NCBI GenBank assembly: GCA_029204045.2
Contig: CM055065.1
Coordinates: 12,413,024-12,477,023 of the forward strand
Source: Tillandsia leiboldiana
Lineage: Eukaryota > Streptophyta > Magnoliopsida > Poales > Bromeliaceae
DNA: 64,000 nucleotides
Direction of reading: 5' to 3'
Part shown: positions 1-11,957 of the stretch, piece by piece
How the letters are laid out: every line of letters begins with the position of its first letter
How positions within the stretch are numbered: the first letter of the stretch is position 1
Made by a program: the position numbers and the translations under genes
The notes under the pieces: generated by a model
Databases searched by the model: none
Told to the model about the DNA's origin: nothing
What the model saw: the letters and a program-made list of their open reading frames with translations, nothing else

Positions 1-539
1 GTACGTTGGGGTTATTTTTGTACAGTGATCGCAGCGGTTTATCTCTTGGGCGAGAGCACTTTTCGGACTTGGATTTAGCGATCGAGGTGGGTGGTTGCTA
101 TATCCCTCTTTTCTGACTTACCCACTAGGAATATTAGAGTGAACCCTATATTGGACATTTTGATTAATCATGATCGGGGTTGGAATTATGCATGCCTGTG
201 TAGGGATAGGGTTGCTATGATAGCGTTTAACCTTGCATTTGGAATTGAATATTTAATTGGGACTATATGATTTATCCTGTTAGTGGTACTACTTGTGGAT
301 TTTTATGACATGCATAGGTGGATTGGGATAATAACCAGTGGCTTAATTTATCTTCCTTGAGAACACTTGCATGCTTGTATGGACATCTAGATAGGCCATT
401 TCTTATCGCTATACTATCATGCTGGAACTTGACTTAGGAGAAACCTTGTTTTCTTCTTTTCTCCTTTTCGTTAGTCAGGTGGTTCATGTCGCTTGGGTTT
501 GAGCAGGGGTTTGGGATAGTGTAGCCGGGGCCTGGATTG

Positions 540-960
540 TGGATTATGGGTTCTGGCGGCGACCGCGGATATTGGGTGGTTGACCGGATGTCGGTTATAG
601 GACATCGGTGATAGGGCATGATTATGGACTAGAGGGCTTTGTGGCAACCGTGGATTTTGGGCGGTTGACCGGAGGTCAGGGGTTGGACTTGATGTGGTCG
701 GTAGAGTTGCGGCTACCGCGAGTAGTAGGCGGTTGACCGGATACATATTATTTTACCCGATTTTGGATTGGGGGGATTAAAGCGGCTACCGCGGACAGTA
801 GGCGGTTGACCGGATGTCGGATGTGGGACATGATTGTGATTGTGGCTTATTCCGGCGACCGCGGATATTGGGCGGTTGGCCGGAGGTCGGTTGTGAGACC
901 TGGTTGTGGATTGTGAGGTATTGCGGCGATCACGGATTTTGGGCGATTGACCGGATGTTC
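540..960. repeat. Imperfect minisatellite in LTR Y
   Basis: About six diverged copies of a 70-90 bp unit occur. Each has a core like GCGGCGACCGCGGA, followed by TTGGGCGGTTGACCGGA and a TG-rich spacer. Copies begin near 555, 645, 711, 782, 853 and 922. A related three-copy array lies at 11290-11480 in LTR U. Confidence 0.75.
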
Positions 961-1152
961 ATTTGTGCATCAGATTGGGGATCAGTGTTCTTTTAGTGGA
1001 GGGGTGTGTTCCACTGGGGCTTTATAGTTGTGATCCAGTCCTGCTTTTGATACTTATCACACCGACGCGGTTATTGCCCGGTGATGCTTTCCTCGTGTGG
1101 GTCGCTCCCCTCGAGTTCCCCTCCGGAGGCCGGGGTCAGACAGTTATTGACA

Positions 1153-1320
1153 GTTTTGCTATCACATCGGCGCGGCTTATTTGCCCGATGATGAGGGCGG
1201 CAGCATGAGTTTTGCTATCACATCGGCGCGGCTTATTTGCCCGATGATGAGGGCGGCAGTAGGAGTTTTGCTATCACATCGGCGCGGCTTACTTCCCCGA
1301 TGATGAGGGCGGTACAGATT
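1153..1320. repeat. 56-bp tandem repeat, three copies
   Basis: Three direct copies with starts at 1153, 1209 and 1265 share GTTTTGCTATCACATCGG and a GATGAGGGCGG end. The copies are much more alike than those of the upstream array, so this array is younger. Confidence 0.85.
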
Positions 1321-1719
1321 GGGTCCATCTGGGACGGTCGGTTACTGTTGCATACGGTTATTCCAGTCTAGGACTGTATTTTAGAGGCATAGTAGTGGTA
1401 GTTTCCTTTCTTCAGCAGTCATTATTGCTTACCACACTTCTTTCCTTTTTGCCTCTGGTAGACCTAGTGGGTGTGTCAGAGTTTGAGGTTTTACCCACTA
1501 GGGGAGGCTACTAGTTTACTAGTAGTTCTCACCCCCATTCTTCTTTCCTCTTTTTTATTCTCCCTTGTTTTGCAGTGTCTTCTGCGGGTGCTGCTGGGCT
1601 TTCAGCGGCGGGTCGAGGAGAGAGGCGGCTGAGTAGATAGATCTCGAGGCAGGATGAGCGTGTTAGCTGGACTGTTGGTGTACCCATGTTCCTCAGACGG
1701 TTGTATTTTTACTTTTGGG

Positions 1720-1724
1720 ACTGG
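1720..1724 (+). other. Target-site duplication of element V, left copy
   Basis: ACTGG directly precedes the TGTAGAAATC terminus of V. The identical ACTGG at 10353-10357 directly follows the CGTGACA terminus. Removing V plus one copy gives a continuous sequence like the rc of 12190-12230 in LTR X, which supports the call. Confidence 0.85.
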
Positions 1725-4700
1725 TGTAGAAATCTAGAATTTGAAAACCTCTATTTGCTTTTAAATGTTTAAATTTGTCATTTTGGCAAAAGTGGAGTGT
1801 TAGTGGGCCAATAGTGGGCCCGGAAATATCGACTTTTGATCGGGGTCTGATCTGGAAAATCCGAGATCACCATTGCGATCGTCTCGTCGAAACATAGAAG
1901 TTTCATATTCATATGTTTTCGATCCGACGGTCGGATCTTCCAGAAATCAGAAATCAAAAAGTGGGCCCGCGACTTAAGTGAATAGTAACCTTTGAATTTT
2001 TAACCCCTTGTGATCATGAATGGTCGAACCACTATCTAGAATTTTAACATAGGAGTATGAGTAATGGATCCTAGCTAATTCCGACGTTCTGAGCGCAATG
2101 GCACTGACGGATTTCGCGTTTGGCGACCCGTGTGCATCGAAGTGCGTGCGTCGATTTGCGACATACAGAACAAGATGGCCCGAGATTTCATACGAGCACC
2201 AAATCAAACAAATGATTAGCCTATTTTGAAGGTCTCGACGAGCCGGACGTCGTGGCGAAGTCCATTTTCAGTTTCGGCGACTCGAGTGCCTCGAAAAGCG
2301 TGAAATACATTGAAAAAGTGGGTATTTTTGAAGAAACCCTAATATTTTATGTACCAGAAATTATGAGGCTTATAAGTTGGGGTGCTGGGTGCATTTGTCA
2401 CCTACTGAGGGACCTTAGAGTTTTAGGATCTTTGTGTAGGGGGTTTTGTGCAAATGTGCATTTATACACGTGTTGGAGTAATCCCGAGTACCCTGCCTCT
2501 TCCTCTTCGGTAACTGAAGTTCCACCAGCATCTTTAGGCTGTAACCGACGCGTCCCCTCGATTGCCGTAACCTCCGGCCGTTCGGGTCGCCGGTGTTAAA
2601 GGTAAGAAGCCTATTTGGGTGTTTCCCTTGAGTTCGTGAAAGAGGGATCAACCAAAGCCATAGGGTTTAGCCAACCTTCCTCTGAGAGCTTCATTAAGAG
2701 GCCGCAACCGAGCCCTGGTGTACCCGACCCCAGCCGCCGCCGAGTGCCGCCGCAGCCACTTTCCTCTTCTTCCTTTCTTTCTCCGACGAGGTGTGAAGTT
2801 GGACGGGATCTCTTCAAAGTTGGATTGGGAGGTGTCTGAGGAGTTCCTGGTGCTTGGAGGACCCTGCTGGAGCAAGCCTTGGCCGCGCGTAGTGAGGGAA
2901 CCAAGAATCCGGCTTCCTCCTTCTTCCCCGAGCTCGGCTAAGGTGAGGGTCCTTAACCAACGGTTTCTAGCACCCCGGACCATTAGCAGTGGACTTCTTA
3001 GGTCCTTAGCTTCCTCTTTGCAAAGCCCCGAGGTCCCATGCAGCATGGTTAGCCGGCGGCCACAATGGGTCGCCGGAAACCTAACCTAGCTCCGCCCCTA
3101 AAGAACTCGGCAACCACTGAATATAAACGCACCAAAATTGGTGTTCCAGGACTGTAGGATAGGATTATTAAATCTGCAAAGTTTGGTTGAAGTTGGTGGA
3201 GTATTGAGAAAGAAAAATGAAGCCCTAGTTTTGAAATTTTTGCACTTTGGCCGAGAATGCAACTCCGGCGCCGGCGAGCTTTTCCGACGCCGGCCACCTA
3301 CCCAGAAGCCTTCCTGGGAATGAGAGGAGTGCCCCCATGCATTTGCATGGCATCCATGCAGCACCAAAGTGGTGCGGCCATGGATGACCCGAAAATGGGT
3401 CCAAACTCGGCCGCCGGCGTTCCGGCCATCTCCGGCCGGGGTGGGAAGGTCGGGAAGCTTCGTGTAGGCCCAAGGAACTTACCATGCAAGTTTGGAAGCT
3501 CCATGTTGCCTCTGTAAAATTCCGCCATTAGAGGTGGAGGAGCTCGAAACCGAGCTTTCTCCAGCCGCGCCGCCGCCGTGCCCTGTCGCCGGACACGGGT
3601 CCAGGTGAGTTTGTTGTGTGTTTTAGCGTCCAAATGGCCAAGTGGTTGGGTCCCAGATGTTTTGGTTGGATGGTCACGATTTTCAAAACAAGCACACTTC
3701 ATCTTCTTCGTTGCCCCGACCATTCCATCCATGCAAACTTGGCCCAGGCTTGCTGAGAAGGTAGAGAGAGTTATATAGATCATTTCCCTCCAAGTCTTAT
3801 AGCATTTGGTTCAGTGTTTGCAGAGATCAACCTGGGATTGGTGTTTGTGTGGTTGTATGTAAATGTTGCCCACCAAGTGTTTGTATAAATGCATGAATGA
3901 AGAAATAATGGGAATTGGACAGAGTTATGAATATAAAAGATGCTCAAACTTATCCCCTGAGCTTAGTGCTCACTTCAGATCAAAGTGATTTTGTGTGGAT
4001 TAAAGTTTGGTGCTTTATGAACTTGTTTGAGTGCATGGCTTTGGTTCTGGTTGAACCAGCAGATCTGGGCTGCAACTAGGGTGAGCCCTGTGATCCTTGC
4101 AATATTTAAAGACCTTTTCATATACAAAGTTTGCTGGTTTGAAGTTTAAATTAAAAGATGTAGTTGAATCAACCTTTTAGTGAAATGTTTAAATAAAACA
4201 TGGTTCCGGGCTGTTTGCGAAGCCGCGATAGTGTGCCCTAGGCTAATTTGGGGTCACTGAACGCGATGCTCGCGTTAGAAACAGTGTTAGAAGTCCCGGA
4301 GAAACAAAAATTCATTTGGGCTATGTTAGAGAGGGTTTTTATGGCCCGAAGTTTGCCTCGGGTTCCGTGCTGCTACAAATTAGTGAGCACGGTGTTCAGC
4401 ATGAAAAATGTCACCTGCTGGAAGTGACGGTTCATCAAAATTATTTTCCAGTTGAAAGAACGAGCGAAAACAGTGCTCAAATGGCACTAAAATGTAATTT
4501 CTGAAAACTTTAAGGGTTTTAATGCAAAATAGACAATGAGTACTGGTTAGTAAAATGTTTAAATGATTCCTAAGCTTTCCGTTGGGAATCCATCGGCTTT
4601 CGTTGAGCGGAAATTGGATAATAGTCCGAGAATCGGCAAAATCGTCGATTTAACGGTATCCGGGTGACAATTAAAATAACTAAGAGGGTTTCAAATTGAT

Positions 4701-4971
4701 CTGGGTTTAGGTTAGAGTTAGCGGGACTGAATTGATCCTTGATTGGTGATTTTTGATCCAGGTTGATTCAGTTTGCACCTGGAGTTGAGCATTTAGAGGA
4801 TTACAGATTAATTGCCTGCGCATTGACAGGTGGGTTATCTTCGGTCCGGGTTTTATCAGTTCGGCCCTCTGGGGTGCGATACTGGTTGGACCCCTGTTGA
4901 TTGATAGCTTAATCTGATTACTTTGAGCCTGCCTTTCTTTGATTATATTATATCTGCTATCTGCCTGATCT
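1725..4971 (+). repeat. Left arm of 3.25-kb inverted repeat (LTR V 5' part)
   Basis: This arm pairs base for base with 6153-9399: positions sum to 11124 at both the outer and inner ends. Only a few substitutions were noticed, for example in the segment pairing 2560 with 8564. It begins with the LTR terminus TGTAGAAATC. ORFs in this arm reappear mirrored in the other arm, and none resembles a known protein. Confidence 0.95.
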
Positions 4972-6152
4972 CACCAACTCGTCCCGACATCTCAACACCC
5001 GCTCGACCTGAAAAACAGTCACCCGAGGGTGTGAGACACACCGGAGTGTATCCCAGTGGGCACGACGAGCCGAGAAATAGCAGATCGTACCTACTGGTAT
5101 ACAATGCTAGAGGATAGTAATAGATCAGGGGTTAGGGTAAAGCAGATATATAACTGGTGCTGTAAAGAAAGCAAAACTCATAATCTGGGTACAAGCATAG
5201 GAGATAATTTTAGCAGAATTTAAAACATGTATCAGGATAATCAACACATCAAGGAGTTAGGACAATCAGCAAGATAACAATGGAACTATAATCAGAGGCA
5301 TCACATAGAATCATAAAAGAAGTAGATAACTAGAAGCCGGATCAAAGAATCAAAGAATCAACACATGCATCAAATAGATGAAAACGCAAAGACCCAATCA
5401 CAAGCTACCATTTTGGTCTTCGCAAAGACCTCAGGCGAGGCTGCCCTCTTGGCACCACCTGGTTGACATTCCCCAAACTAGGGTCACGGGTTGCCTCAGC
5501 TAACCACTTTACCGGTAAAGAACATCGCTACGGGTAGCAAATCCGCTGATATTCGTGAAGTACAACGGTGCGGGCGAATCATATGCAAATGCTCAAGCTC
5601 ACGGTCCACTGACCGGGTAATCGGCAACAAGCCGGGAAAATCCCCACTGGGATGCAAGGGCAAAAAAACCAACTGAATCTCAACACTCATGCAGGAACAC
5701 TCAGCAATAAATGTCAACTCATATGCAAGATCAAGGCAAATCTCTCTCAACAGAAGCTCACAGATAAACTCAACTCAACCACACAAACCAACCAAATGAT
5801 ACAAAACTTAAACACATATTTTAAAAAAACTGTTTTGAAAAGTCCAAACCTCGAAGAGCATTGCCCTTGTCCTATCAAACAAGAACAGACTCAGGCGACA
5901 CTACGAAGCTTGGATTTAAGTCCAAACCTCGCAGAGCAGTGCCTTTGTCCTATCAAACAAGAACAGACTCCGGCGACCCTACGAAGCGGGGTAAAACCTC
6001 AGTTAAATAAATCTATGTGCTCAGAGATGTATCATTTGATCAGCAGAACAAACAGGCTCACTAATCAACCATGAAAATGTCCGAGTAAAAGTATAAATGC
6101 TAGAGGTGCTATGGACAATCATGTAAGGCAAAATAGAACAGATAACAGGCAT
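4972..6152 (-). repeat. Spacer of the inverted repeat: rest of LTR V, inverted
   Basis: Single-copy spacer between the arms. It is related in minus-strand LTR sense to other LTRs here: around 5850-5990 it has the AACCTCGAAGAG and CCTATCAAACAAGAACAGAC blocks also found near 35570 and 38720 in LTR W. The stretch 6055-6285, running into the right arm, recurs at 9828-10058. No gene seen. Confidence 0.7.
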
Positions 6153-9100
6153 AGATCAGGCAGATAGCAGATATAATATAATCAAAGAAAGGCAGGCTCA
6201 AAGTAATCAGATTAAGCTATCAATCAACAGGGGTCCAACCAGTATCGCACCCCAGAGGGCCGAACTGATAAAACCCGGACCGAAGATAACCCACCTGTCA
6301 ATGCGCAGGCAATTAATCTGTAATCCTCTAAATGCTCAACTCCAGGTGCAAACTGAATCAACCTGGATCAAAAATCACCAATCAAGGATCAATTCAGTCC
6401 CGCTAACTCTAACCTAAACCCAGATCAATTTGAAACCCTCTTAGTTATTTTAATTGTCACCCGGATACCGTTAAATCGACGATTTTGCCGATTCTCGGAC
6501 TATTATCCAATTTCCGCTCAACGAAAGCCGATGGATTCCCAACGGAAAGCTTAGGAATCATTTAAACATTTTACTAACCAGTACTCATTGTCTATTTTGC
6601 ATTAAAACCCTTAAAGTTTTCAGAAATTACATTTTAGTGCCATTTGAGCACTGTTTTCGCTCGTTCTTTCAACTGGAAAATAATTTTGATGAACCGTCAC
6701 TTCCAGCAGGTGACATTTTTCATGCTGAACACCGTGCTCACTAATTTGTAGCAGCACGGAACCCGAGGCAAACTTCGGGCCATAAAAACCCTCTCTAACA
6801 TAGCCCAAATGAATTTTTGTTTCTCCGGGACTTCTAACACTGTTTCTAACGCGAGCATCGCGTTCAGTGACCCCAAATTAGCCTAGGGCACACTATCGCG
6901 GCTTCGCAAACAGCCCGGAACCATGTTTTATTTAAACATTTCACTAAAAGGTTGATTCAACTACATCTTTTAATTTAAACTTCAAACCAGCAAACTTTGT
7001 ATATGAAAAGGTCTTTAAATATTGCAAGGATCACAGGGCTCACCCTAGTTGCAGCCCAGATCTGCTGGTTCAACCAGAACCAAAGCCATGCACTCAAACA
7101 AGTTCATAAAGCACCAAACTTTAATCCACACAAAATCACTTTGATCTGAAGTGAGCACTAAGCTCAGGGGATAAGTTTGAGCATCTTTTATATTCATAAC
7201 TCTGTCCAATTCCCATTATTTCTTCATTCATGCATTTATACAAACACTTGGTGGGCAACATTTACATACAACCACACAAACACCAATCCCAGGTTGATCT
7301 CTGCAAACACTGAACCAAATGCTATAAGACTTGGAGGGAAATGATCTATATAACTCTCTCTACCTTCTCAGCAAGCCTGGGCCAAGTTTGCATGGATGGA
7401 ATGGTCGGGGCAACGAAGAAGATGAAGTGTGCTTGTTTTGAAAATCGTGACCATCCAACCAAAACATCTGGGACCCAACCACTTGGCCATTTGGACGCTA
7501 AAACACACAACAAACTCACCTGGACCCGTGTCCGGCGACAGGGCACGGCGGCGGCGCGGCTGGAGAAAGCTCGGTTTCGAGCTCCTCCACCTCTAATGGC
7601 GGAATTTTACAGAGGCAACATGGAGCTTCCAAACTTGCATGGTAAGTTCCTTGGGCCTACACGAAGCTTCCCGACCTTCCCACCCCGGCCGGAGATGGCC
7701 GGAACGCCGGCGGCCGAGTTTGGACCCATTTTCGGGTCATCCATGGCCGCACCACTTTGGTGCTGCATGGATGCCATGCAAATGCATGGGGGCACTCCTC
7801 TCATTCCCAGGAAGGCTTCTGGGTAGGTGGCCGGCGTCGGAAAAGCTCGCCGGCGCCGGAGTTGCATTCTCGGCCAAAGTGCAAAAATTTCAAAACTAGG
7901 GCTTCATTTTTCTTTCTCAATACTCCACCAACTTCAACCAAACTTTGCAGATTTAATAATCCTATCCTACAGTCCTGGAACACCAATTTTGGTGCGTTTA
8001 TATTCAGTGGTTGCCGAGTTCTTTAGGGGCGGAGCTAGGTTAGGTTTCCGGCGACCCATTGTGGCCGCCGGCTAACCATGCTGCATGGGACCTCGGGGCT
8101 TTGCAAAGAGGAAGCTAAGGACCTAAGAAGTCCACTGCTAATGGTCCGGGGTGCTAGAAACCGTTGGTTAAGGACCCTCACCTTAGCCGAGCTCGGGGAA
8201 GAAGGAGGAAGCCGGATTCTTGGTTCCCTCACTACGCGCGGCCAAGGCTTGCTCCAGCAGGGTCCTCCAAGCACCAGGAACTCCTCAGACACCTCCCAAT
8301 CCAACTTTGAAGAGATCCCGTCCAACTTCACACCTCGTCGGAGAAAGAAAGGAAGAAGAGGAAAGTGGCTGCGGCGGCACTCGGCGGCGGCTGGGGTCGG
8401 GTACACCAGGGCTCGGTTGCGGCCTCTTAATGAAGCTCTCAGAGGAAGGTTGGCTAAACCCTATGGCTTTGGTTGATCCCTCTTTCACGAACTCAAGGGA
8501 AACACCCAAATAGGCTTCTTACCTTTAACACCGGCGACCCGAACGGCCGGAGGTTACGGCAACCGAGGGGACGCGTCGGTTACAGCCTAAAGATGCTGGT
8601 GGAACTTCAGTTACCGAAGAGGAAGAGGCAGGGTACTCGGGATTACTCCAACACGTGTATAAATGCACATTTGCACAAAACCCCCTACACAAAGATCCTA
8701 AAACTCTAAGGTCCCTCAGTAGGTGACAAATGCACCCAGCACCCCAACTTATAAGCCTCATAATTTCTGGTACATAAAATATTAGGGTTTCTTCAAAAAT
8801 ACCCACTTTTTCAATGTATTTCACGCTTTTCGAGGCACTCGAGTCGCCGAAACTGAAAATGGACTTCGCCACGACGTCCGGCTCGTCGAGACCTTCAAAA
8901 TAGGCTAATCATTTGTTTGATTTGGTGCTCGTATGAAATCTCGGGCCATCTTGTTCTGTATGTCGCAAATCGACGCACGCACTTCGATGCACACGGGTCG
9001 CCAAACGCGAAATCCGTCAGTGCCATTGCGCTCAGAACGTCGGAATTAGCTAGGATCCATTACTCATACTCCTATGTTAAAATTCTAGATAGTGGTTCGA

Positions 9101-9399
9101 CCATTCATGATCACAAGGGGTTAAAAATTCAAAGGTTACTATTCACTTAAGTCGCGGGCCCACTTTTTGATTTCTGATTTCTGGAAGATCCGACCGTCGG
9201 ATCGAAAACATATGAATATGAAACTTCTATGTTTCGACGAGACGATCGCAATGGTGATCTCGGATTTTCCAGATCAGACCCCGATCAAAAGTCGATATTT
9301 CCGGGCCCACTATTGGCCCACTAACACTCCACTTTTGCCAAAATGACAAATTTAAACATTTAAAAGCAAATAGAGGTTTTCAAATTCTAGATTTCTACA
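6153..9399 (-). repeat. Right arm of 3.25-kb inverted repeat (LTR V 5' part, inverted)
   Basis: Reverse complement of 1725-4971. Read on the minus strand it starts TGTAGAAATC at 9399, directly after the gypsy-type end-of-internal region at 9400-9430. It is therefore the start of the element's original 3' LTR. Confidence 0.95.
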
Positions 9400-9660
9400 T
9401 CACCCACAACTTTTAAAAAGTTTCGTCCCCGAAACTTAACAAAACATACTTTAAAAAATTTTCTAAACACCCAAAATATCAGTTTTCTAAGTATTAATCT
9501 AGTTAATAATTTATCTTAGTACGGTCGACCCACAACTTCTGTTTTGACCTATCAGACTTAGAACACTACCCAGCGCTCTCTCGTAACATGAGTCATCCTA
9601 GGGTTCGTTCCTAGCCAAAACTAGACATTGCGTTTCCTATTGCTCTGATACCATCTAATC
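9400..9660 (-). mobile_element. Minimal internal region of element V
   Basis: Only 261 bp separate the two LTR boundaries. On the minus strand it starts with GATTAGA and the PBS and ends with a palindromic AAGTTTCGGGGACGAAACTT and a short G/A-rich tract before the 3' LTR. The same palindrome closes pol in the Gypsy elements at 63843 and 49840. Gag and pol are absent, so V depended on another element for mobility. Confidence 0.8.
9641..9653 (-). other. Primer binding site of element V
   Basis: On the minus strand it reads TGGTATCAGAGCA, complementary to the 3' end of plant initiator tRNA-Met. It lies 7 nt after the LTR end at 9661. Confidence 0.9.
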
Positions 9661-9690
9661 TGTCACGCCCCGAGTTTAAAAACCAGCGTC

Positions 9691-9733
<43 letters not shown>

Positions 9734-10058
9734 GAGTTTAAAACCGGCCAGGGCGCAACAGACCGCCACATATATAGAAGAGTCCCAATCCCACTGGGGA
9801 TTGAGCCCTTTTCTATATATGCACGGCTCACTAATCAACCATGAAAATGTCCGAGTAAAAGTATGAATACTAGAGGTGCTATAGACAATCATGTAAGGCA
9901 AAATAGAACAGATAACAGGCATAGATCAGGCAGATAGCAGATATAATATATCAAAGAAAGGCAGGCTCAAAGTAATCAAGTTAAACTATCAACAACAGGG
10001 GTCCAACCAGTATCGCACCCCAGAGGGCCGAACTGATAAAACCCGGACCGAAGATAGA
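9661..10058 (-). repeat. LTR V 3' end, inverted copy
   Basis: On the minus strand this ends in CTCGGGGCGTGACA at 9661, just before the PBS, so it is the original 5' LTR end. 9661-9832 is an inverted repeat of 10196-10352; a T-tract of about 30 nt here pairs with a shorter A-tract near 10300. 9828-10058 is a direct repeat of 6055-6285. Relative to the other LTR, about 1.2 kb is missing at GTGAG. Confidence 0.8.
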
Positions 10059-10352
10059 GCTTGACCCTGGACAGCCGATAAGATCAAGTATTTATTTGTG
10101 TATCAAATGTAATGCAATGTAATTGAGAAGTTATGGATATTGTAATTTAATCTTGCTTAGTAGATGTACGTAGTTAGTACTCTGGTTGTATGCCAAGTGA
10201 GCCGTGCATATATAGAAAAGGGCTCAATCCCCAGTGGGATTGGGACTCTTCTATATATGTGGCGGTCTGTTGCGCCCTGGCTGGCTTTAAACTCTGATTT
10301 AAAAAAAAAAAAAAAAATTTTAGACGCTGGTTTTTAAACTCGGGGCGTGACA
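10059..10352 (+). repeat. LTR V 3' end, plus orientation
   Basis: Contains the plus-oriented LTR terminus CGGGGCGTGACA at 10341-10352. The TATATAGAAAAGGGCTC segment near 10209 sits where related LTRs have TATACAAAGGAGACTC (45907 and 59815). Confidence 0.8.
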
Positions 10353-10611
10353 ACTGGCTTTTGCCAGCAGGTTGTATTTATTTTTGGTGAGCTAGGAGAG
10401 ACAGATGTATCATTTATACAGATGTATTGTATTTTATTTCCAGCTTCAGTCTGAGATGTATTAGTCTTAGTTCAGCTCTGTTTTTATTGCTCTTTTATTA
10501 TTATCTCTTATATCTGAGCAGGTTACTGGCGCTTCGTGTACGCGAAAAATTCCGTGTGCACGGCGGATCTGTAGACGGGCCCGGGTTCCGGTTTACACCC
10601 GGGGCGTGACA
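10353..10611 (+). mobile_element. Gypsy LTR 'Y', right part with 3' terminus
   Basis: Begins with the ACTGG duplication of V and ends GGGGCGTGACA at 10611. It matches the reverse complement of 11958-12210 in LTR X closely, including a GGATCTGTAGACGGGCCCGG block. No PBS follows, so Y is either a solo LTR or a 3' LTR. The short ORF at 10427-10609 is chance. Confidence 0.7.
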
Positions 10612-11957
10612 TTAGGTGTTGCGGGGTCGGTTGTTGGATAGTGAGGAGTTTTTTACAGTTGTGGATTTGTGCGTTCTAGGTGGGTGGTTGTTGCTTACCT
10701 CACTCTACGATTTACTCGCTAGGGCTATTAGAGGGACCCCCTGATTTATGGATTGACAGTTTGCTACCCTATTTGACATCATGCATGATTAAACTAAACT
10801 GATTAATTCTTGGCCTATTGATGTGGGAATATTATAGGGAAAATACTATTGTGAGAACATGATTGTGGGGATATTATAGTGGTGATAAATTAGCATGCCA
10901 TGTTAGCACATTGCCTTTCATGAAAATAGATTATTCGTGGGGACAAGATGACATATATATGTGCGAATACCACTCTGATGATTTGTTATGGATCATGGAT
11001 TATGGACATGTATAGTTGGTTAGTGATTTTGGCATGTTGGTTATACCTATGTGGAGTTACTATTCGATATATTTTTTTTATCTTTCAAGAGGACATTTGC
11101 ATGCTTGTATGGACATCTAGATAGGCCATCTTTTATCGATACACTATCATATTGGGACTTGACTTAGGAGAAACCATGTTGCTCTTTTCTCCATTTCTAG
11201 ACATTTGATACATGTTGCACGGGTTCGAGCAGGGGTTTGGGATAGTGTAGTCGGGACCTTTGAGTCAGGGACACGTTATACTTGACGGTGGACTTGCGGG
11301 GTGTCGCAGCAACCGCGGATATTAGGCGGTTGATCGGATGTCGGTGGTTGTATCAGATTATGGACTTATGGGGTGTTGCGGCAACCACAGATATTGGGCG
11401 GTTGACCGGATGTCGGTTGTTGTACCAGATTGTGGGCTTGTAGAGTGTTGCGGCGACCGCGGACATTGGGCGGTCGACCGGGTGTTTACTTTTGCATCAG
11501 ATTGAGGGATCGGGGTTTCTTTAGTGGATGGATTTTTCCACTTTGATCATAGTCGTGATCCAGTCCTGCTATATTGAGATACTTGTGACATGGTTACTTT
11601 ACTCGTGTGGGTCGCTCCCCTCGAGTGCCACTCCGGAGTAGGTGATTGACACAGCGGCCAGTGAGTACCGGATAGTGAGTTCCGGTCAGTGAGTGCCGAC
11701 CTGTTAGCAGATACTTGAGACAGGGCAGCAGGCAGTACCGGTTTTTACTGGTGGTTAGATTGGGTTTATTTGGACAGATACTATTTACTGATGCATGCAT
11801 ACAGTCATTTTAGTCAGTACTGCATTTAGTGGCATACTAGTGGTGGTTTTCCAGTTTCAGTAATTTATTTACCTTACCACTTTACCTTTCCATTTGCCTT
11901 TGGTAGACTTAATGGGTACGTCGGAGTTTGAGGTTTTATCCACAGGGGGAGGCTACT
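10612..11957 (+). mobile_element. Gypsy LTR fragment 'U'
   Basis: Non-coding sequence resembling positions 60-1500 in order: GGTGGGTGGTTG near 10680, TGGACATCTAGATAGGCCAT near 11110, GGGTCGCTCCCCTCGAG near 11610 and GAGGTTTTATCCAC near 11930. LTR Y joins it on the left and LTR X on the right. Both ends are therefore cut and no duplication can be paired. Confidence 0.65.
11290..11485. repeat. Three-copy minisatellite in LTR U
   Basis: Three copies of a unit of about 77-80 bp with cores like GCGGCAACCACAGATATTGG and GGTTGACCGGATGTCGG. It is homologous to the array at 540-960. Confidence 0.75.

Larger units (their letters stand above)
1..1724 (+). mobile_element. Gypsy LTR 'Y', left part
   Basis: This is non-coding Gypsy LTR sequence. 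It continues at 10353-10611, where it ends in the same GGGGCGTGACA terminus as the other Gypsy LTRs here. The join is shown by the repeated ACTGG at 1720-1724 and 10353-10357 that brackets element V. The sequence around 360-470 and 1440-1520 also matches 11090-11200 and 11890-11957, and in reverse complement parts of 11958-12720, so it belongs to a family of related LTRs. The LTR start lies before the window. Short ORFs in it (for example 814-996) are GC-rich repeat shadows, not genes. Confidence 0.7.
1725..10352 (+). mobile_element. Gypsy element V with inverted core, no coding capacity
   Basis: An 8.6-kb insertion starts TGTAGAAATC and ends GGGCGTGACA, flanked by a perfect 5-bp duplication, as expected for an LTR retrotransposon. 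Inside, the order is not LTR-internal-LTR. An LTR 5' part in plus orientation (1725-4971) is followed by everything else inverted: rest of an LTR (4972-6152), LTR 5' part (6153-9399), a 261-bp internal region with PBS (9400-9660) and an LTR 3' end (9661-10058). A plus-oriented LTR 3' end (10059-10352) closes the element. One inversion with breakpoints in both LTRs explains this order. There is no gag or pol. LTR-type functions are inferred from termini, PBS and duplication. An assembly error is possible but would have to spare both termini and the duplication. Confidence 0.8.

Noticed and set aside
540..1320. Possible CRISPR-like array
   Set aside because: Units are diverged and contiguous without unique spacers, and the context is a plant LTR.
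3298..3783. 161-codon ORF, mirrored at 7341-7826
   Set aside because: Both copies lie in the inverted LTR arms. The matching lengths only reflect the repeat. No domain, and dense overlapping ORFs on both strands show a composition effect.
5491..6074. ORFs in the spacer of the inverted repeat
   Set aside because: Low-complexity translations of LTR sequence shared with LTR W, with no motif.
1725..9399. Inverted repeat as a DNA transposon with long terminal inverted repeats
   Set aside because: The element ends are LTR-type (TG...CA, 5-bp duplication), a tRNA-Met PBS and a gypsy pol-end palindrome lie inside, and the true right end is 10352, not 9399.
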